A stretch of 64,000 nt of DNA from Dipteronia dyeriana (lineage: Eukaryota > Streptophyta > Magnoliopsida > Sapindales > Sapindaceae). Of the stretch, positions 47,205-59,754 are shown in pieces; positions within the stretch are counted from its first letter, which is position 1; each line of letters starts with the position of its first letter. The notes under the pieces are model-generated. The model saw nothing but the letters and a program-made list of their open reading frames with translations. It did not search any database and was not told the DNA's origin. Where the stretch lies: the NCBI GenBank assembly GCA_032871835.1, contig CM065296.1:116136146-116200145 (forward strand), written 5' to 3'. Both the position numbers and the translations under genes were made by a program.

Positions 47205-47706
47205 GGGTCAAGTGTCTAAAAGTTAACTCAAGGTTAACAAAATTAACTATTATATATTTTAGAGGTTATTTTACCAGTTTTACCCTTGTTTCTGTTTTTT
47301 TTTTCTTTGTTTTAATTTTCTTTAACAACACTGGAATTCAAACACAGACCCCAAAAAAAAAACGTAGTCCAAACAAACAAAAAATTGAAAATCAATTGAA
47401 AAAAACAAAAACTTTCTTTTTTTAACAACTCAAATATATTGGAAGGTGAAACAAAGCTCCAAAACAAACAACACAAGCCAGAGCAAGAGGAACACCACAG
47501 AAACACAAACTAACAAACTGGAAAAGGAACCAAAGCAATTCCACCAGAAAAAGAAAAGACACGTTGAACACACAAGACCGCTCACAAGCAGGCTGAGAAG
47601 GACAAAACAAAAACAAAAACTGGATTTCAAGATCAACACCATAATCCAGAAACCACCATCTTCTAAAACAATCTCCCTAACTCTCTCATACACCAAACTG
47701 AACCAA

Positions 47707-47769
<63 letters not shown>

Positions 47770-48335
47770 CTCGCATACAGCTGGGTTCGACCCAGATCTG
47801 GGTTCAAACCAGAACCGAGTTCGACCCGTTGTGAAGGGAGAGAGTGCGAGATGGAAGGAAAAAGATTGAAGGAGGAAGAGTGGGAAGATAGAGAGAAGAT
47901 GTTGCGGCGGTCTTGTGGGTATGGGTTTGATTTCTGGTGGATGTTAATGGTGATGAACAGATGATGTGGGTGTTGATGATGATTTCAATTTCAATTTTAA
48001 TTTTTTTTTTCCATTTCGAGTTTTGTTTTCGGAGAAGATATATTTTTTAAAAAAAAAAATTAGAAGGTGTGGGTGTTGATTCTTAGAGATAATTGTGTTG
48101 GTGTGGCTTTTGATTTCTGGTATTGAGGATGAAGATGATGGTGTGAATGTGGCTGTTGACAGATGGATGTTAAAGAAGATGAAGCTGAAATTAGGGCTCT
48201 TTGAGTTTAGATTAGTGTTTTTTTAATATTTATTAAATAGTTTAATATATTTTTAAAAATCAATTTACGTGTTTACCCTTATGATTATTTTCTTGTTAAC
48301 CTTGAGTTAACTTTCAGTCATTTGGCAATCAAGGG
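47205..48335. mobile_element. TIR element with a CT microsatellite and captured-looking core
   Basis: AAAGTTAACTCAAGGTTAAC at 47219 is matched in reverse complement at about 48296-48315, and weaker similarity extends outward (TGTCT / TGACT). The core at 47446-47964 is less AT-rich, open across a (TC)29 run and followed by GAGTGCGAGATGGAAGG; it resembles the 5' end of a plant gene but I cannot name it. Class uncertain, perhaps Mutator-like. Confidence 0.6.
47709..47766. repeat. (TC)29 microsatellite
   Basis: An uninterrupted TC run, directly visible. It produces long but meaningless Ser/Leu and Arg/Glu reading frames on the two strands. Confidence 0.98.
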
Positions 48336-49203
48336 AGGGTTAGAAAAATGAACTTGATCCATTAAAGATTTTCTCAGTTCCACGTTGTCTTTAAAGAAGT
48401 CAAAGGTCTTCCAAAAATAATCTTGGAACTATATTGAGGTACTAAACTGCCTTCTAAATTAACCAACACTTCGGTAACAGAGAGACCAAATTAATGGATT
48501 TTCAGCACTTAGAAACTACAAGCATCAAGTTAAAACTCTTGTAATCGAAACAAACTGTATAAATTTTTATGTAGGCGTCCTTAACCAAACTTTAAAGGAG
48601 CTTAACCAAACTTTAAAGGAGCTTAATTTAACTTGTATTGGCATTACCATCGGGGTCGAATGGGGTAGGTATATAACTATAAACATAAAATAATGTTTAT
48701 ACGGTAAAAAGTGATGAGAACACTATAAATATTCTTATAGAAATACTCAGGGTTGGTGGGTCAGCGGATTGCGTGTGTAGAAAAAATAGGAATAATTTCA
48801 TTATGTTTTAACATTTCTTAACCTAAATCTTAAAAATTATGCGGCTGGAGAAACTAGATCAACGATCAGAAAGAAGCTCGTTATAGGTAATCTATATGTT
48901 CCTCTCAAAGCTTACACATGTTTAACGGTATTAATAGTTCATTGTCCTTATCATATAAATGTACCTCGTGTTGAGTGTGCAATCAAAGTCTTACATTGAC
49001 TAGACATGTGAATGATCATGGATATATAAGTATGGAAACAACCTTCATTTGTGTGAGACCTTTTGGGAATAGTCCCAAGAGCAAATCCGTTCAAAATTGT
49101 CTTTATAATTATCGTCTCTTCTAGGCATACAGCATACTTGGCAAAATATAATTAAACATTATTTACCTTTTGATCCTAATTCATTACTTATTCCTTTATA
49201 TAG
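48336..49203. other. End of the putative LRK10L intron
   Basis: No coding signal. TTAACCAAACTTTAAAGGAGC is tandemly duplicated near 48583-48623. The stretch ends TTCCTTTATATAG, a plausible splice acceptor for the kinase exon. Confidence 0.45.
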
Positions 49204-50231
49204 GTATTGCTTTTTCAGTTTGTGGAATTATGATCTTCTGTATCATTATTTGCATTGACAAATGGAGGAAGAACTCATCAACTATTACCACAGTAATGTT
49301 TTGGAAGAAAACAAAGAATGATCGAGATCTTGAGGCCTTCATAAGAAATTATGGATCTCTAGCGCCCAAAAGATACAGCATTTCAAATTTTAAGAAAATG
49401 ACCAACTCATTCAAAGATAAACTAGGTCAAGGAGGATATGGAGGTGTCTACAAAGGAAAGTTACAAGATGGCCAACTTGTAGCAGTAAAGGTCTTAAACA
49501 CATCCAAAGGAAATGGACAGGATTTCATCAATGAGGTAGCTAGCATTAGTAGAACATCTCATGTTAATGTTGTCACGTTAGTAGGATTTTGTTTAGAGGG
49601 TAACAAAAGAGCTCTTATGTACGAGTTCATGTCTAATGGATTGTTTGAAAAATTCATATACGTAAAAGATACTTTAAAGACTAATCGGCATTTGGGATGG
49701 GAAAAATTGTACCAAATTGCTTTGGGAATAGCTAGACGGTTGGAATACTTGCACCGTGGCTGCAACACAAGAATTCTTCATTTTGATATAAAACCCCATA
49801 ACATTCTTCTCGATGAAGGTTTTTGTCCGAAGATCTCTGATTTTGGGCTTGCAAAATTATGCCCCCAAAACGAAAGTATTGTATCGATGTTGGAGGCTAG
49901 GGGGACAATTGGATATATTGCTCCAGAAGTATTTAATAGAAACTTTGGAGAAGTATCACACAAGTTTGATGTCTATAGTTATGGAATGATGGTTTTGGAG
50001 ATGGTTGGAGGTAGAAAAAATTTCCATCTTGGGGTGGATAATTCAAGCGAGATATATTTTCCAAAATGGATCTATAAGCATATGGAGCTAGGCGAAGAAA
50101 TTAGACTAAGTGGTGCCATGACTAGTGAAGAAAAAGATATGGCAAAGAAGATGATATTTGTGAGTTTGTGGTGCATACAAACTATTCCATTGGATAGGCC
50201 GTCCATAAATAAGGTAATAGACATGTTGTAG
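49204..50231 (+). CDS. LRK10L-type receptor kinase, TM and kinase exon, stop-truncated
   Basis: The exon follows a splice-acceptor-like TTTATATAG at 49203. It encodes a transmembrane helix (IAFSVCGIMIFCIIICI), a short basic juxtamembrane stretch and a Ser/Thr kinase. The open frame can be numbered from an ATG at 49170. On that numbering the glycine loop is LGQGGYGGVYKG (85-96), the ATP lysine is K107 in VAVK, the catalytic loop is HFDIKPHNILLD (204-215), DFGLA is at 224-228 and APE at 251-253. The loop has Phe before Asp, so it is a non-RD kinase, as in LRK10L/PR5K-like receptors. All key residues are present. A TAG at 50229-50231 ends the frame 31 codons before an in-frame TGA (50325-50327); the reading continues GSIETLKSPPNPFH, so the TAG is a late nonsense change. 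The only ectodomain candidate is the broken exon at 42274. Confidence 0.88.
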
Positions 50232-51836
50232 GGAAGCATTGAAACCTTGAAAAGCCCACCAAATCCTTTTCATTCTACTTCTCCGAGACAAACAGCATTG
50301 GATTCAGTCACTGTATCCATGTCATGATAATTGTCATTTTAGTGGACATATACAATTTCAATTATGTTTTATGCATGCATTTAAAATATAATTAAAACAT
50401 AATTGGTAATAATGTAACAATGCAACGTTAGAGCAATTGTACTGTGGCTGAAAATCCAATTATTCTCTAATTCACCATAAAATCTCGTAGGCATGAATAT
50501 GATATTACTTGTTAGGTTACATGGAAGATTTCCTCCTACCTTCGAACCAGTTTTGAATATCATATTTAAGATATTTAAGGCGTTTCTAACTACACCAACA
50601 CTAGTGTATTTAGCAAGATACCACACAAATATCCAAAAAGTGCTTACAGATTCCTTTAAGCTTTTTAACGATTTAAGTGTCCGACGGGTCCTAATAATCT
50701 CGAATTTAACTGTATAGGTTTTTTATATATATAATTATTATAATCTTTTGAGATTATGAGAGCAGGACATGATTGGAACACATAATCTACGTCCAATAAC
50801 CTTTTGAAGAAGTTAGGAAGAGAAGGAGACAGCGTCTTCATTTTCTTTGCTTCGGTCTCAAGAGACTACAAATAACATAAACCAAACGAATAAGTTAACT
50901 CCAAAGAATTGGTTCAAAATTTTCTTTTGTTTCCACTTTAATTTCCAAGGCCCTCTAGAAAGCAGATCTATATATGCAAGTTTGTTCACACCTAAAAATT
51001 GGAGAAAACACTAGTTCGACCGGACGGCCCCAATTATGTAGCTATCTCTCATGTCTAATTAACTATTTCCAGGACAGCTAGGCATTTGGTCTTACACAAA
51101 TATAGAAAAATCAGTGACGTCCGATTTACACTATCGACTTGATTTGGATTAGTATCACATTGAATTGGAGTTACTTGAAATGGGAATGTAATATATAAAT
51201 TTTATTACTGGCCAGCCTGTCATTTGTAATAAGCTTTCACATTAGTGAGATCATTGTATTATGTATCGTTGACTTCCTTTGTGTGGACTAAATAATAGTG
51301 TTTTATCCAAATGATGCACTTAAAAAAAAATGGGGAAAATTATTTACACATTTATGTAATTAACAATACTCAGAATTAATATTCATTATTCAAGTATCAA
51401 TTGTCTCGGTGATACTTGGTTACTTGAGACTTCATAATTTTCATCAATTCATTAAGGTTCAAACCTCTGATCCGTTTGGTATCGGATATCAACCATATAT
51501 AAATTAAATAACCAACAAAAAACACAGAATTGAGTTATATATTTTTTTTTAAATCTAAATTTTAAATTATAATAGTTCGATAAATATTCTTATATTGCAT
51601 ATATTCTTGCTTTTCTAACATGAAGAGCTACTTCCTCAATTTAAGGCCTTAGAGGGATAGGCATCATGCGGCATAGCATTTAGATATATTATATTGGTCT
51701 AATGTTTGATATTATGTCACTTGATCAATTGTTTTTTGAACTATAACAACCTGATTATGACTCTGCTGTGGATTAACATAAAGGAATGTGAGGTCGAAAG
51801 CGACAAATTAATGCTTATTCAACACCTTTAATTATA

Positions 51837-52430
51837 GGAAAAATCGTACAAACTTTTTATGAGTTTAATCAATATCACACTTATATATAATTTTTGTTAA
51901 AATTACACAAACTTTCTCTACTATTTATTGATTAATTGTTTAACTAACCTTAAAAAATAAAATGATTAAATTACCCATGAAATAATTATTTTATTATAAT
52001 AATTATTATATTTAAAAAATTTATTATAATAAAATTAATTAACTAACCATTTTTTTTATTTAAACGGTTAGGGAGTTTATTACAAATAGAACATAATTAA
52101 TTAACTAACAATTTTTTATTTTTTTTAATCGATAAAAATATGTTTTAAAATAAAAAACAGTTAGTTAATTAGTTATGTTCTATTTTTAATAAAATCCCTA
52201 ACCGTTTAATAAAAAAAAGGTTAGTTAATTAATTATATTAAAATAAAATTCTTAAATATAATAATTATTATAATAAAATAATTAATTCATGGATAATTTA
52301 ATCATTTTAAATTTTAAAATTAGTTAAACAATTAATTAATAAATAGTATAAAAAGTTTATATAATTTTAATAAAAGTTACATATGAATATAATATTGAAT
52401 AAACTCATAAATAGTATGTACCATTTACCC
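51837..52430. mobile_element. Full-length foldback MITE, Mutator-type duplication
   Basis: Almost the whole 594 bp is one inverted repeat: each arm is about 285 bp, centred near 52125 (for example GGTTAGTTAATTAATTA against TAATTAATTAACTAACC). It is flanked by TTAATTATA on both sides (51828-51836 and 52431-52439), a 9-bp duplication. Copies I (29321) and III (59935) keep the empty site TTTAATTATATTATATTC. No coding. Confidence 0.9.
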
Positions 52431-52649
52431 TTAATTATATTATATTCATCATAACTTCAGAAATTCATAATATAAACAAAAGCAACAAGAGAAAAAGACG
52501 CCTTAAATTACATTCATGTGGTCTGTCATTTTTTTTTTGTATGACTTTACTGCTGCAGCCTGCTAGCCACTCAAATTTAATATTTTTGTATATGATGTTC
52601 ATCGATTAAGGTTTATAAGTTCTAGGTGCTGATTGGATGGAGATATGAC

Positions 52650-53371
52650 GGCTAGCATTTAGATGGATTAACATCATGTTCCATATAAATATATATTTTT
52701 AATTTTTAAGTTTTAAAATGGTATCATATTAATATTTTTATTTATTATGGATCCAATTTTAAAAAAAAATTAAAAAATACATATTCACACCTCCAATAAA
52801 ATTATATAAAGTCAAATATGTATTCATTTTATAATCAATCATAATAAAACAATTATTATATTTTCTATCATATTTTATTTTACAATTAAATGAGATTTAA
52901 TATTATTGGTGATATGAGTTAGAAATTCTAGCCGATATTTCTAGAAGAGTTTCTAGTCCATAATTTCTAATTTTTTGTTTGCCACATCATATCCATATAT
53001 AAAGTTAGATAATTGTATTTGAGAGAGTTTTTCTAACTTTTTAACTATCTATCATATGTGGGAATCAATTTTCTCCAAATGCATATTTGCATTGGAGATG
53101 TTCTAAGACCATCCCCAATACATGATTTATTGCTAATGTCAAATTTAGTACAAAAAAACGTAAAATGTTATATTTGATACAATAATATAGTATTGTGCTC
53201 CAATACACAGTTGTATTTAACGTGTTATTTTTATTATTTTATTAATTAAATTTATAAAACTCAACATTGACCATTAATATATTCATTACAATGTTAAATA
53301 ATGGTTGGATGAAATAGATTTTGATTGAAATATCATTAATGTACATTAAACTTAAATTATTTAAAATATTT

Positions 53372-53421
<50 letters not shown>

Positions 53422-53621
53422 GGTATTTTTATAATTAAAAAATGTGTGTTTATTGATGTGCCAAATTTGGCATATGGTATACTATGTTCTAAATTTGACA
53501 CACACTATGGTATATGTAAAATTTGGTACAGTATTTAACACTGCATTGAAGGAAAACTTTTAAACTCTATACTAAATTTTAGCATTGATACACTAATTTT
53601 ATACTGCATTGGAGATGCTCT
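52650..53621. mobile_element. One or two MITEs in copy II
   Basis: About 960 bp here are absent from the matching place in copy III (60150-60185). The right part, 53106-53621, has AGACCATCCCCAATAC at its left end and, in reverse complement, AGAGCATCTCCAATGC at its right end, terminal repeats of a common plant MITE type. A second TGCATTGGAGATGTTCT at about 53090 suggests another element to the left. An AT run lies at 53374-53419. Confidence 0.6.
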
Positions 53622-53910
53622 GATCGACATTTCTTTCCTCTACTATTTTGTTCCATTTGTTATTTATGCTTTCATTTTTTTGTCATCAACTTTGACGGAG
53701 CACATCATACAACCGTCATAACTTTCTAGTCACACCACCGACTTTATTATCATATTTCTATTTTTCGTTGCTTCTTTTTTTTCCGGTATTTTTTTCTTTT
53801 TCATTTTCTTTTTCCCTGAACCCCACCATCTTCTTCTCGATGTCTTCGGGTTTCAACCTTCCACATTTCAACACACACTCTCTATCTCTTTAAAACTCCA
53901 TGTATTTTTT

Positions 53911-56029
53911 TATTAATAGCATCAATACCCCTGAATTATTACCAACTAATTTTTTTTTCTTGATATTAAACCCTTTGAATTTTCATTTATTGACAGAAGT
54001 TGACGGGTGAACGGACATCAAGGAAAAATTGCACTTACATACCCTGATTATATATACAATTGTATTTGTTAACGGGAAATTTGCTCGAGATGAGAAATTC
54101 CTACTAACACCCTTGAGACCACTACCACGAAAGTGGTGCCTGGGGTCGGTACCGTTGATACCTGACCTGTTAAGAGGTAAACGAGAGGCTGGATTGTAGT
54201 AATAGTAAATGGGAGCTTTTATTATTGATACTTGCATCGAAATACAAATCACTCTCTTATATGCTCGCAGTCTCTCTAGAATCTAGGAATGTGGTAACTC
54301 TGTGCTTATCGAATAATGGAAACAAAGGTAGCCATGTTCTGAATACAGAATTTAGGCATTCACCTCTTCTTTTCTTTCTCTCTTCTCTCTGTTTTTTTAT
54401 GTATATTTCCGTATGTTTCTCTGTGTATCTATTTATATTTGATCCAAGTAGGTTTGAATTTGCTGATATCCCGCCACGATCCTATCAATCTGTCCCCTCT
54501 TTATCGGGCGGGATCCCTTATTTAAAAGTGGTTGACCCCGAGTGAATAGCGGAAACGATGATATCGTTAACGAAAACGAGTCGGTTTCCTTTTAGGGATC
54601 AAACTCTTGGCTCACACGTATACGGAATTAATTATTGTTTACCACATATATATATATATATATGATCTTGTATGCTATCGCGACATGGTGTGTCATGGAG
54701 ACTACTCAGCTAGTTGCATGTCGTCCCATAGAGCGAGGTAGATCCCTGCTTCGGTTCTGTTCTTAGAAGCTTGGGATGGATTTTTCCTGACCCTTGGGGG
54801 CTTGAGGTGTCCCTGTAAACATTTTTGGGAAGTAGCCGGGGTGGTGTAGGTTCAGACGTGATTCCTCTTTCGTGTCCAACAGGGACAAAGGGCTTATAGA
54901 GAGGTTGGTGGGCTTCTCTCGGATGTCTCTTGAGCTTGGAGACCTCTCATAGCATTCACGGGGCGGTTGTGGAGCTCGACCTCAAAGCCGAGGTTTCCGA
55001 TATGTGGCCTGGAGAAGCCCGGGCTCCAGTATTCATGTGGGGGCTAGTCCTGATCGCGCATAGCTTGTTTCCTGGTAGTTATGAAGCCGGGCCGTCCTTC
55101 CCTGCTCCTGCGGGGTGGCTTTATGGTCGATCCGGGCTTCATGAACGTTGATTATGGGATCTGACTTATGGCGGGAAAGTGAAAAATTTCTCTTTGACCC
55201 CTGATTAAATTTTACTATTAACAGTATTAAAACTGAAAAAAAAATAATAATAACACCCACATACCCTCTGACCCATTGACTAATGTCTAATAATAATAAT
55301 AATAATAATAAAAAAATATTTTGTTTAATATTTTGTTAAATTATTTTTTGTTTAATTGTTTAATTGGAATTTAGAAATCTGGGTTCCATATATTTTTTAT
55401 TTAATTTTTCTTTGTTATTATTATTATTATTATTATTATAGTATAATTTTTAAAATTTATTATTATAGCTAATATTGTTTTTGGACATAAGTCAACGGGT
55501 CAAAGGGTATGTGAGTGTTATTATTATATTTTTCCAATTTTAATTCAATTAGCCATATAAAAATCAGAGTATTATATTTTTTCAGTTTTTATGCGATTAT
55601 CCATTAAATTTGTTTTTAAAATAAAAAAGGAATAAAAATTAGTTTTTAAGTGTTTCAAAAAAATTAAAGTTTTGATCACCACTTGTATTTTTTTAGAGTA
55701 TTTTCTTTTTCTTTTTCTTTTCATTTTTTTATTTTTTAATAATTATTTTTTATTTAATTAGTTTTTATAATATAACTTTTTAAAATTTAATTTAAAAACA
55801 TTAGTCAACGGGTCAAAGGGTATGTGGGTGTTATTATTAATTTTTTCCGATTTTATTGCAATTATGCATATAATTTAGGTATGTTATGGCAATTTTCTCT
55901 TGACGTCCGTCCGTATTCTATCAGCTTCTGTTAATAAATGAAAGTTCAATGGGTTTATTACCAGAAAAAAAAAGTTTAGGAGACAACATACGACTTTGCG
56001 TATAATTCAAGGGTCATCAGTGTTATTAA
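53911..56029. mobile_element. Old long-TIR DNA element, copy II version
   Basis: The left arm (CATCAATACCCCTGAATTAT, TTTCATTTATTGACAGAAG, GGACATCAAGG) is mirrored at the right end (ATAATTCAAGGGTCATCAGT, CTTCTGTTAATAAATGAAAG, TTGACGTCCG), giving arms of well over 150 bp. GTCAACGGGTCAAAGGGT occurs twice on the right (about 55493 and 55806). It is interrupted by the solo LTR at 54067-55223. The same element is present in copy III, so it predates that duplication. No transposase is seen. Confidence 0.7.
54067..55223. mobile_element. Solo LTR with perfect 5-bp target duplication
   Basis: It begins TGTTAACGGG and ends CTATTAACA, so TGTTAA and TTAACA form the terminal inverted repeat. GTATT flanks both sides (54062-54066 and 55224-55228). 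Copy III shows the empty site (ATTGCATTAAAACTGG, about 60652). The interior is GC-richer than its surroundings and has no gag-pol. Confidence 0.88.
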
Positions 56030-56946
56030 CCCTTTTTTTTTTACAATGGAGGGTAAAAGCTCAGAACACATACTAAATAAGCTTCTAAAATCTGTATCAA
56101 AACTAGAACAAATCTCTGGAAGGGGATCTTTTTCATCTATTTTGTTTTCTCTGTAACTCATCATCTTCTTCTCAATTATCTTCTATTTCATTATTGATCG
56201 CTTCATCTTCTTCTCAATAACATTGCTCTGGATTTCGATGGCGAGCTCTAGTAAGATCATATCTACTTCCTTCTTTCCATCTCCATCTTTAATTATTTTT
56301 TTTTTTTTAAATCTGCTAGGTGGAGTCAACGACATTGACTCCACCGAACCTGCCGAATCACCGATAGTTTGAGAAGGATTAATCAATGATTTGACTGATT
56401 AATCGGTCGTTGACTAATTTGGTCGATTTTGACCTTTTTACCATTGTGAGTTGCCGACTTAAAAAATCCAACCGATTAATCGGTCTAGGTGGCCGGTTTT
56501 TCGAACACGGTCATTGATACACTTTAATTGTTTTTAATTTTTAGGAAATGACCCCGCATTCACTTTAATTGTTGTTAATAATGAAACTCCGAGTCAATAT
56601 TTTGATATACTTAATCATCAGTATCACCAATGCAATGGACAAGCAATTTTGAAACGAAGAAGAAGAAGAAGCAATTTTGTGTATTAAGAGAAGAAAATTT
56701 GTTGGTCTATTTATTGAAGACTTTTTTGTAATTTCTTCATACTAATTTAGTTATAATTTGACAGTAAAATTTACCAATTTTTTATTACTGAAAAGCGAAA
56801 AACTATAATCATCTGTCAAAAAACAAAACAAAACTATCAGCATATATAGTTCAATGAAATGGTTGTTTCTTCAAAGAAAGAAAAGAAAATTAAATTAAAC
56901 TATAGGCATTGACTAAACTAGAGAAAGCATGTGTGCTTAAAATTTT

Positions 56947-57881
56947 AAGCTTTAATTTATTTTTCCAAATTTAGTTTCTTATAATATGAAAAACTATCAA
57001 GGAAACACAAAATCTCGAGTTATTTATAGTCTTAAGAATTTTAGTTATGGATATTTGCTCAATTTAAACATACAAATAAAAATATTTGAATGAACATTAG
57101 CATTATAGAATAACTACATCTATTAGAGTATAATGTACATTTAATGAAAAAGAGATTCTGCATTCCATACCGTGAGTCTAGACTCTAGGACATTTATATC
57201 ATACCATATGAAACAAATAATTACCAATCAACACGAAATACCGATCATGTGAAATAGTTGCATCACACATAATGTTATACTTGATCATTCTCAAGGCCAT
57301 CATTCTTGAAGTCAAATTGATCGGTTTAATAATATACTTGATCAAAGGTACAAAGCTTCAATGGGCGAGTGCATGTAGAAGCAGTAAGCTTTAAAGAAAA
57401 AAGCACTTCCCGCAAGAGAGCTACAAAAAAAAAAAAATCAGAAGCCGATCATTTGGTGATCAGACATGGCCCGACCAGACCAAGTGCAAGTTCATCTCAC
57501 AGTAAAGTATCAAAAGGCATCTTAGTGACTTGATCTATATCCCGAAGACAATGAGGTTTAAAAATGTATCTCAACAATATAACTTGTCTTGAAGATTATC
57601 AAGGCAGGACATCGACTAGTTAAAAAATAAAATTTGGTTGGGAAATATCCTGAGCAGAGAGCCAGGACACCGATTGGTCCAACTACAAGGGAGCAAAAAG
57701 TCAAGGAGTCCGAGACTGACTAGTTTAATAAGACGATCAGTTTGAAAAAAAAGAGGCGATCAGTTTAATAAGATACTTGGTCGGGTTAAAGCGATGAGTT
57801 CGGAAGAATCAAAAAATCAAAACTATTCAAATCCCCTTCGTCGAGTAGTCAATAACTCATCTCGCGGATTTTAAGGGGTAT
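56947..57881 (+). other. Unidentified sequence, probably retrotransposon interior
   Basis: It lies between copy II and an LTR whose purine-rich side (TTTTAAGGGGTAT, 57869-57881) faces it, so it is likely the 3' internal part of that element. No gag or pol motif is readable. Confidence 0.4.
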
Positions 57882-58750
57882 TGTTATATGTATTTTTTGT
57901 CAGCATGACACATCATCAAAAGTCAACCAGTCAACGAGAGGGATATTGGCCAATGACATGTCATCGAGAAATTTGATATGGAAGTTATAAGCATTTGCAC
58001 CAAGTAAAGTTGTCAAATAAAAGAAGCCTTAATGAACGAAGATCCTGCTCGCCAAGAATCTCTACTCAATGAGGTCTACTTGGCCAAAACAGGAAATATA
58101 AACTTATCGGGACACGCTGTATCAAGCAAAGATTCACTCATATACTGAATCTTGGATTCATACTCCAATAAGGAAATATCCCTATTTCCTCTCCAATATC
58201 AGAGAATTCTAATCAGACAGAAACTCATAGCTTCCAGGAGGATAAACATCAAACTGAAAATAAGTTCTAAACGGACTATATTACTAGAATCCTACAAAGA
58301 TTATAATTAATGAATCCACCACTCGTACGACAATAACTAGGGCAACCATAGATCGAACCATATAAATACAACCATGTATTCATTATAATGGTAGAAGAGG
58401 GTGATCATCAACAATTGAGGTTTAGATGAAAAGGATGAGCAATCATATGAGAGAAAAATGAGTATTGAGTGTTGTAATTATTCTATTCATAGTGGATCTC
58501 TTATCGCCGTAACCGGCACCATGGATGTTTCCCCGTCTTGGGGTTTTACCACATAAAATATGTGTTGTGTTTGATTTATTCTTTATTTCCCACTCTTCTA
58601 CATTATTATTCTCAAATACAAACAAATTGTATCGCATCCACACAGAATGAGGCTTTGATTATTCAACCCTTGACTAGTCAAAGCTTTGATCTGCCTACGT
58701 ATTAATGTTTGGCGGTTGGCTTTTCAACGATCCAAAAATCACCGTTAACA
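57882..58750 (+). repeat. LTR remnant (3' LTR or solo LTR)
   Basis: It runs from TGTTATATG to CCGTTAACA, has a TATA box (CATATAAATAC, about 58359-58369) in the plus sense, and stops exactly where copy III sequence begins (ATATATAAGAATG). There is no matching LTR upstream and the 5-bp flanks differ (GGTAT, ATATA), so the 5' part is lost. Confidence 0.7.
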
Positions 58751-59390
58751 ATATATAAGAATGTTGTTTGCACTTGAGAGGCTGGAGGGTACGAGGTCTG
58801 TGGCTTGAAGTCGTTGAAGGTGAAGAGATTAAAATGAAGAAGATAGAATTTTGTGAAGAAGATAAGTTTGGGCACAAAAGTTTGAGGTATTTATACGACA
58901 TCGTTTTATATAAAAAAAATGAAGAACATAATTTGGACTGTTGGATGTATTAATATACACGTGGCATCGGATCCTCAAAAGCTCAGCACAGCTCAGTACA
59001 AAAGTAGCTCAACAAAGGATCATGGTCTTTTATGTAAATGATACACTTCAAATATAGGGAGAAATAAAAAAAAATGGGTAAAATTATTTACACATTTATG
59101 TAATTAACAATACTCATATAATCCATATTCATTATTCAAGTATTAGTTGTCGTGGTTGCGTGAGACTTCATAATTTTCATAAACTCATTAGGGTTCAAAC
59201 CTCTGATCTGTTTGGTGTCGGATATCAACCATATATAAATTAAATAACCAACAAAAAACATAGAATTGAGTTATATTTTTTTTTTTAAATCTAAATTTTA
59301 AATTATAATAGTTCGATAAATATTCTTATATTGCATATATTCTTACTTTTCTAACATGAAGAGCTACTTCCTCAGTTTAAGGCTTTAGAG

Positions 59391-59754
59391 TAGACATGAC
59401 CACGGTTCGGTTCGAACCGTTGAACGGAACCGTAACAGTGTGAAATGATCCGGAACCGTAACCGTAACCGTAACCGTAACCGTAACCGTGTGAAATGAAC
59501 CGGAACCGGTTCCGAAACCGTAGGGCTGAAGGTTCGGTTCAGGTTCGGTTCAGGTTCTCCTCCGGAAAAAACAGTCCTGGAACCGACGGTTCGGTTCCGG
59601 TTCCAGATTTTTTTTTTTTAATATTTATTTTTCTTATACTAAATTGTAAAAAAAAAAAAGAACTGAACCGGACCTGAACCGACGGAACCAGCCAACAGTT
59701 CCGATTCCGGTTCCGGTTCAAAACCGGAACCGGTTGGAACCATGAGCATGCCTA
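59391..59754. mobile_element. Small hAT element with CCGTAA subterminal repeats
   Basis: The ends are TAGACATGACCACGG and, in reverse complement, TAGGCATGCTCATGG. CTTTAGAG flanks both sides (59383-59390 and 59755-59762), a perfect 8-bp duplication. Copies I (about 29140) and II (about 51644) show the unoccupied site. The subterminal parts are arrays of CCGTAA and CCGGAACCGGTTC motifs; the middle is A/T homopolymer. No coding. Confidence 0.93.

Larger units (their letters stand above)
50490..56946 (+). repeat. Triplicated intergenic block, copy II
   Basis: It starts just after the kinase exon and matches copies I and III in order. It carries its own insertions: a foldback element (51837-52430), a MITE region (about 52650-53621) and a solo LTR (54067-55223). 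The shared TIR element at 53911-56029 is older than the II/III split. Copy-specific AT-rich sequence without genes fills the rest. It ends at GCATGTGTGCTTAAAATTTT (about 56946), the same point where copy I ends. Confidence 0.87.

Noticed and set aside
47430..47964. Long ORFs on both strands with Arg-Glu or Ser-Leu repeats
   Set aside because: They are produced by translation of the (TC)29 microsatellite and have no domain outside it.
50493..50717. 74-aa ORF after the kinase exon
   Set aside because: The matching part of copy I (25270-25510) does not keep the frame, so it is not under coding constraint.
51440..51490. GGTTCAAACCTCTGATCC, tRNA T-loop-like
   Set aside because: No matching acceptor or anticodon arms; it is part of the triplicated block and occurs in all three copies.
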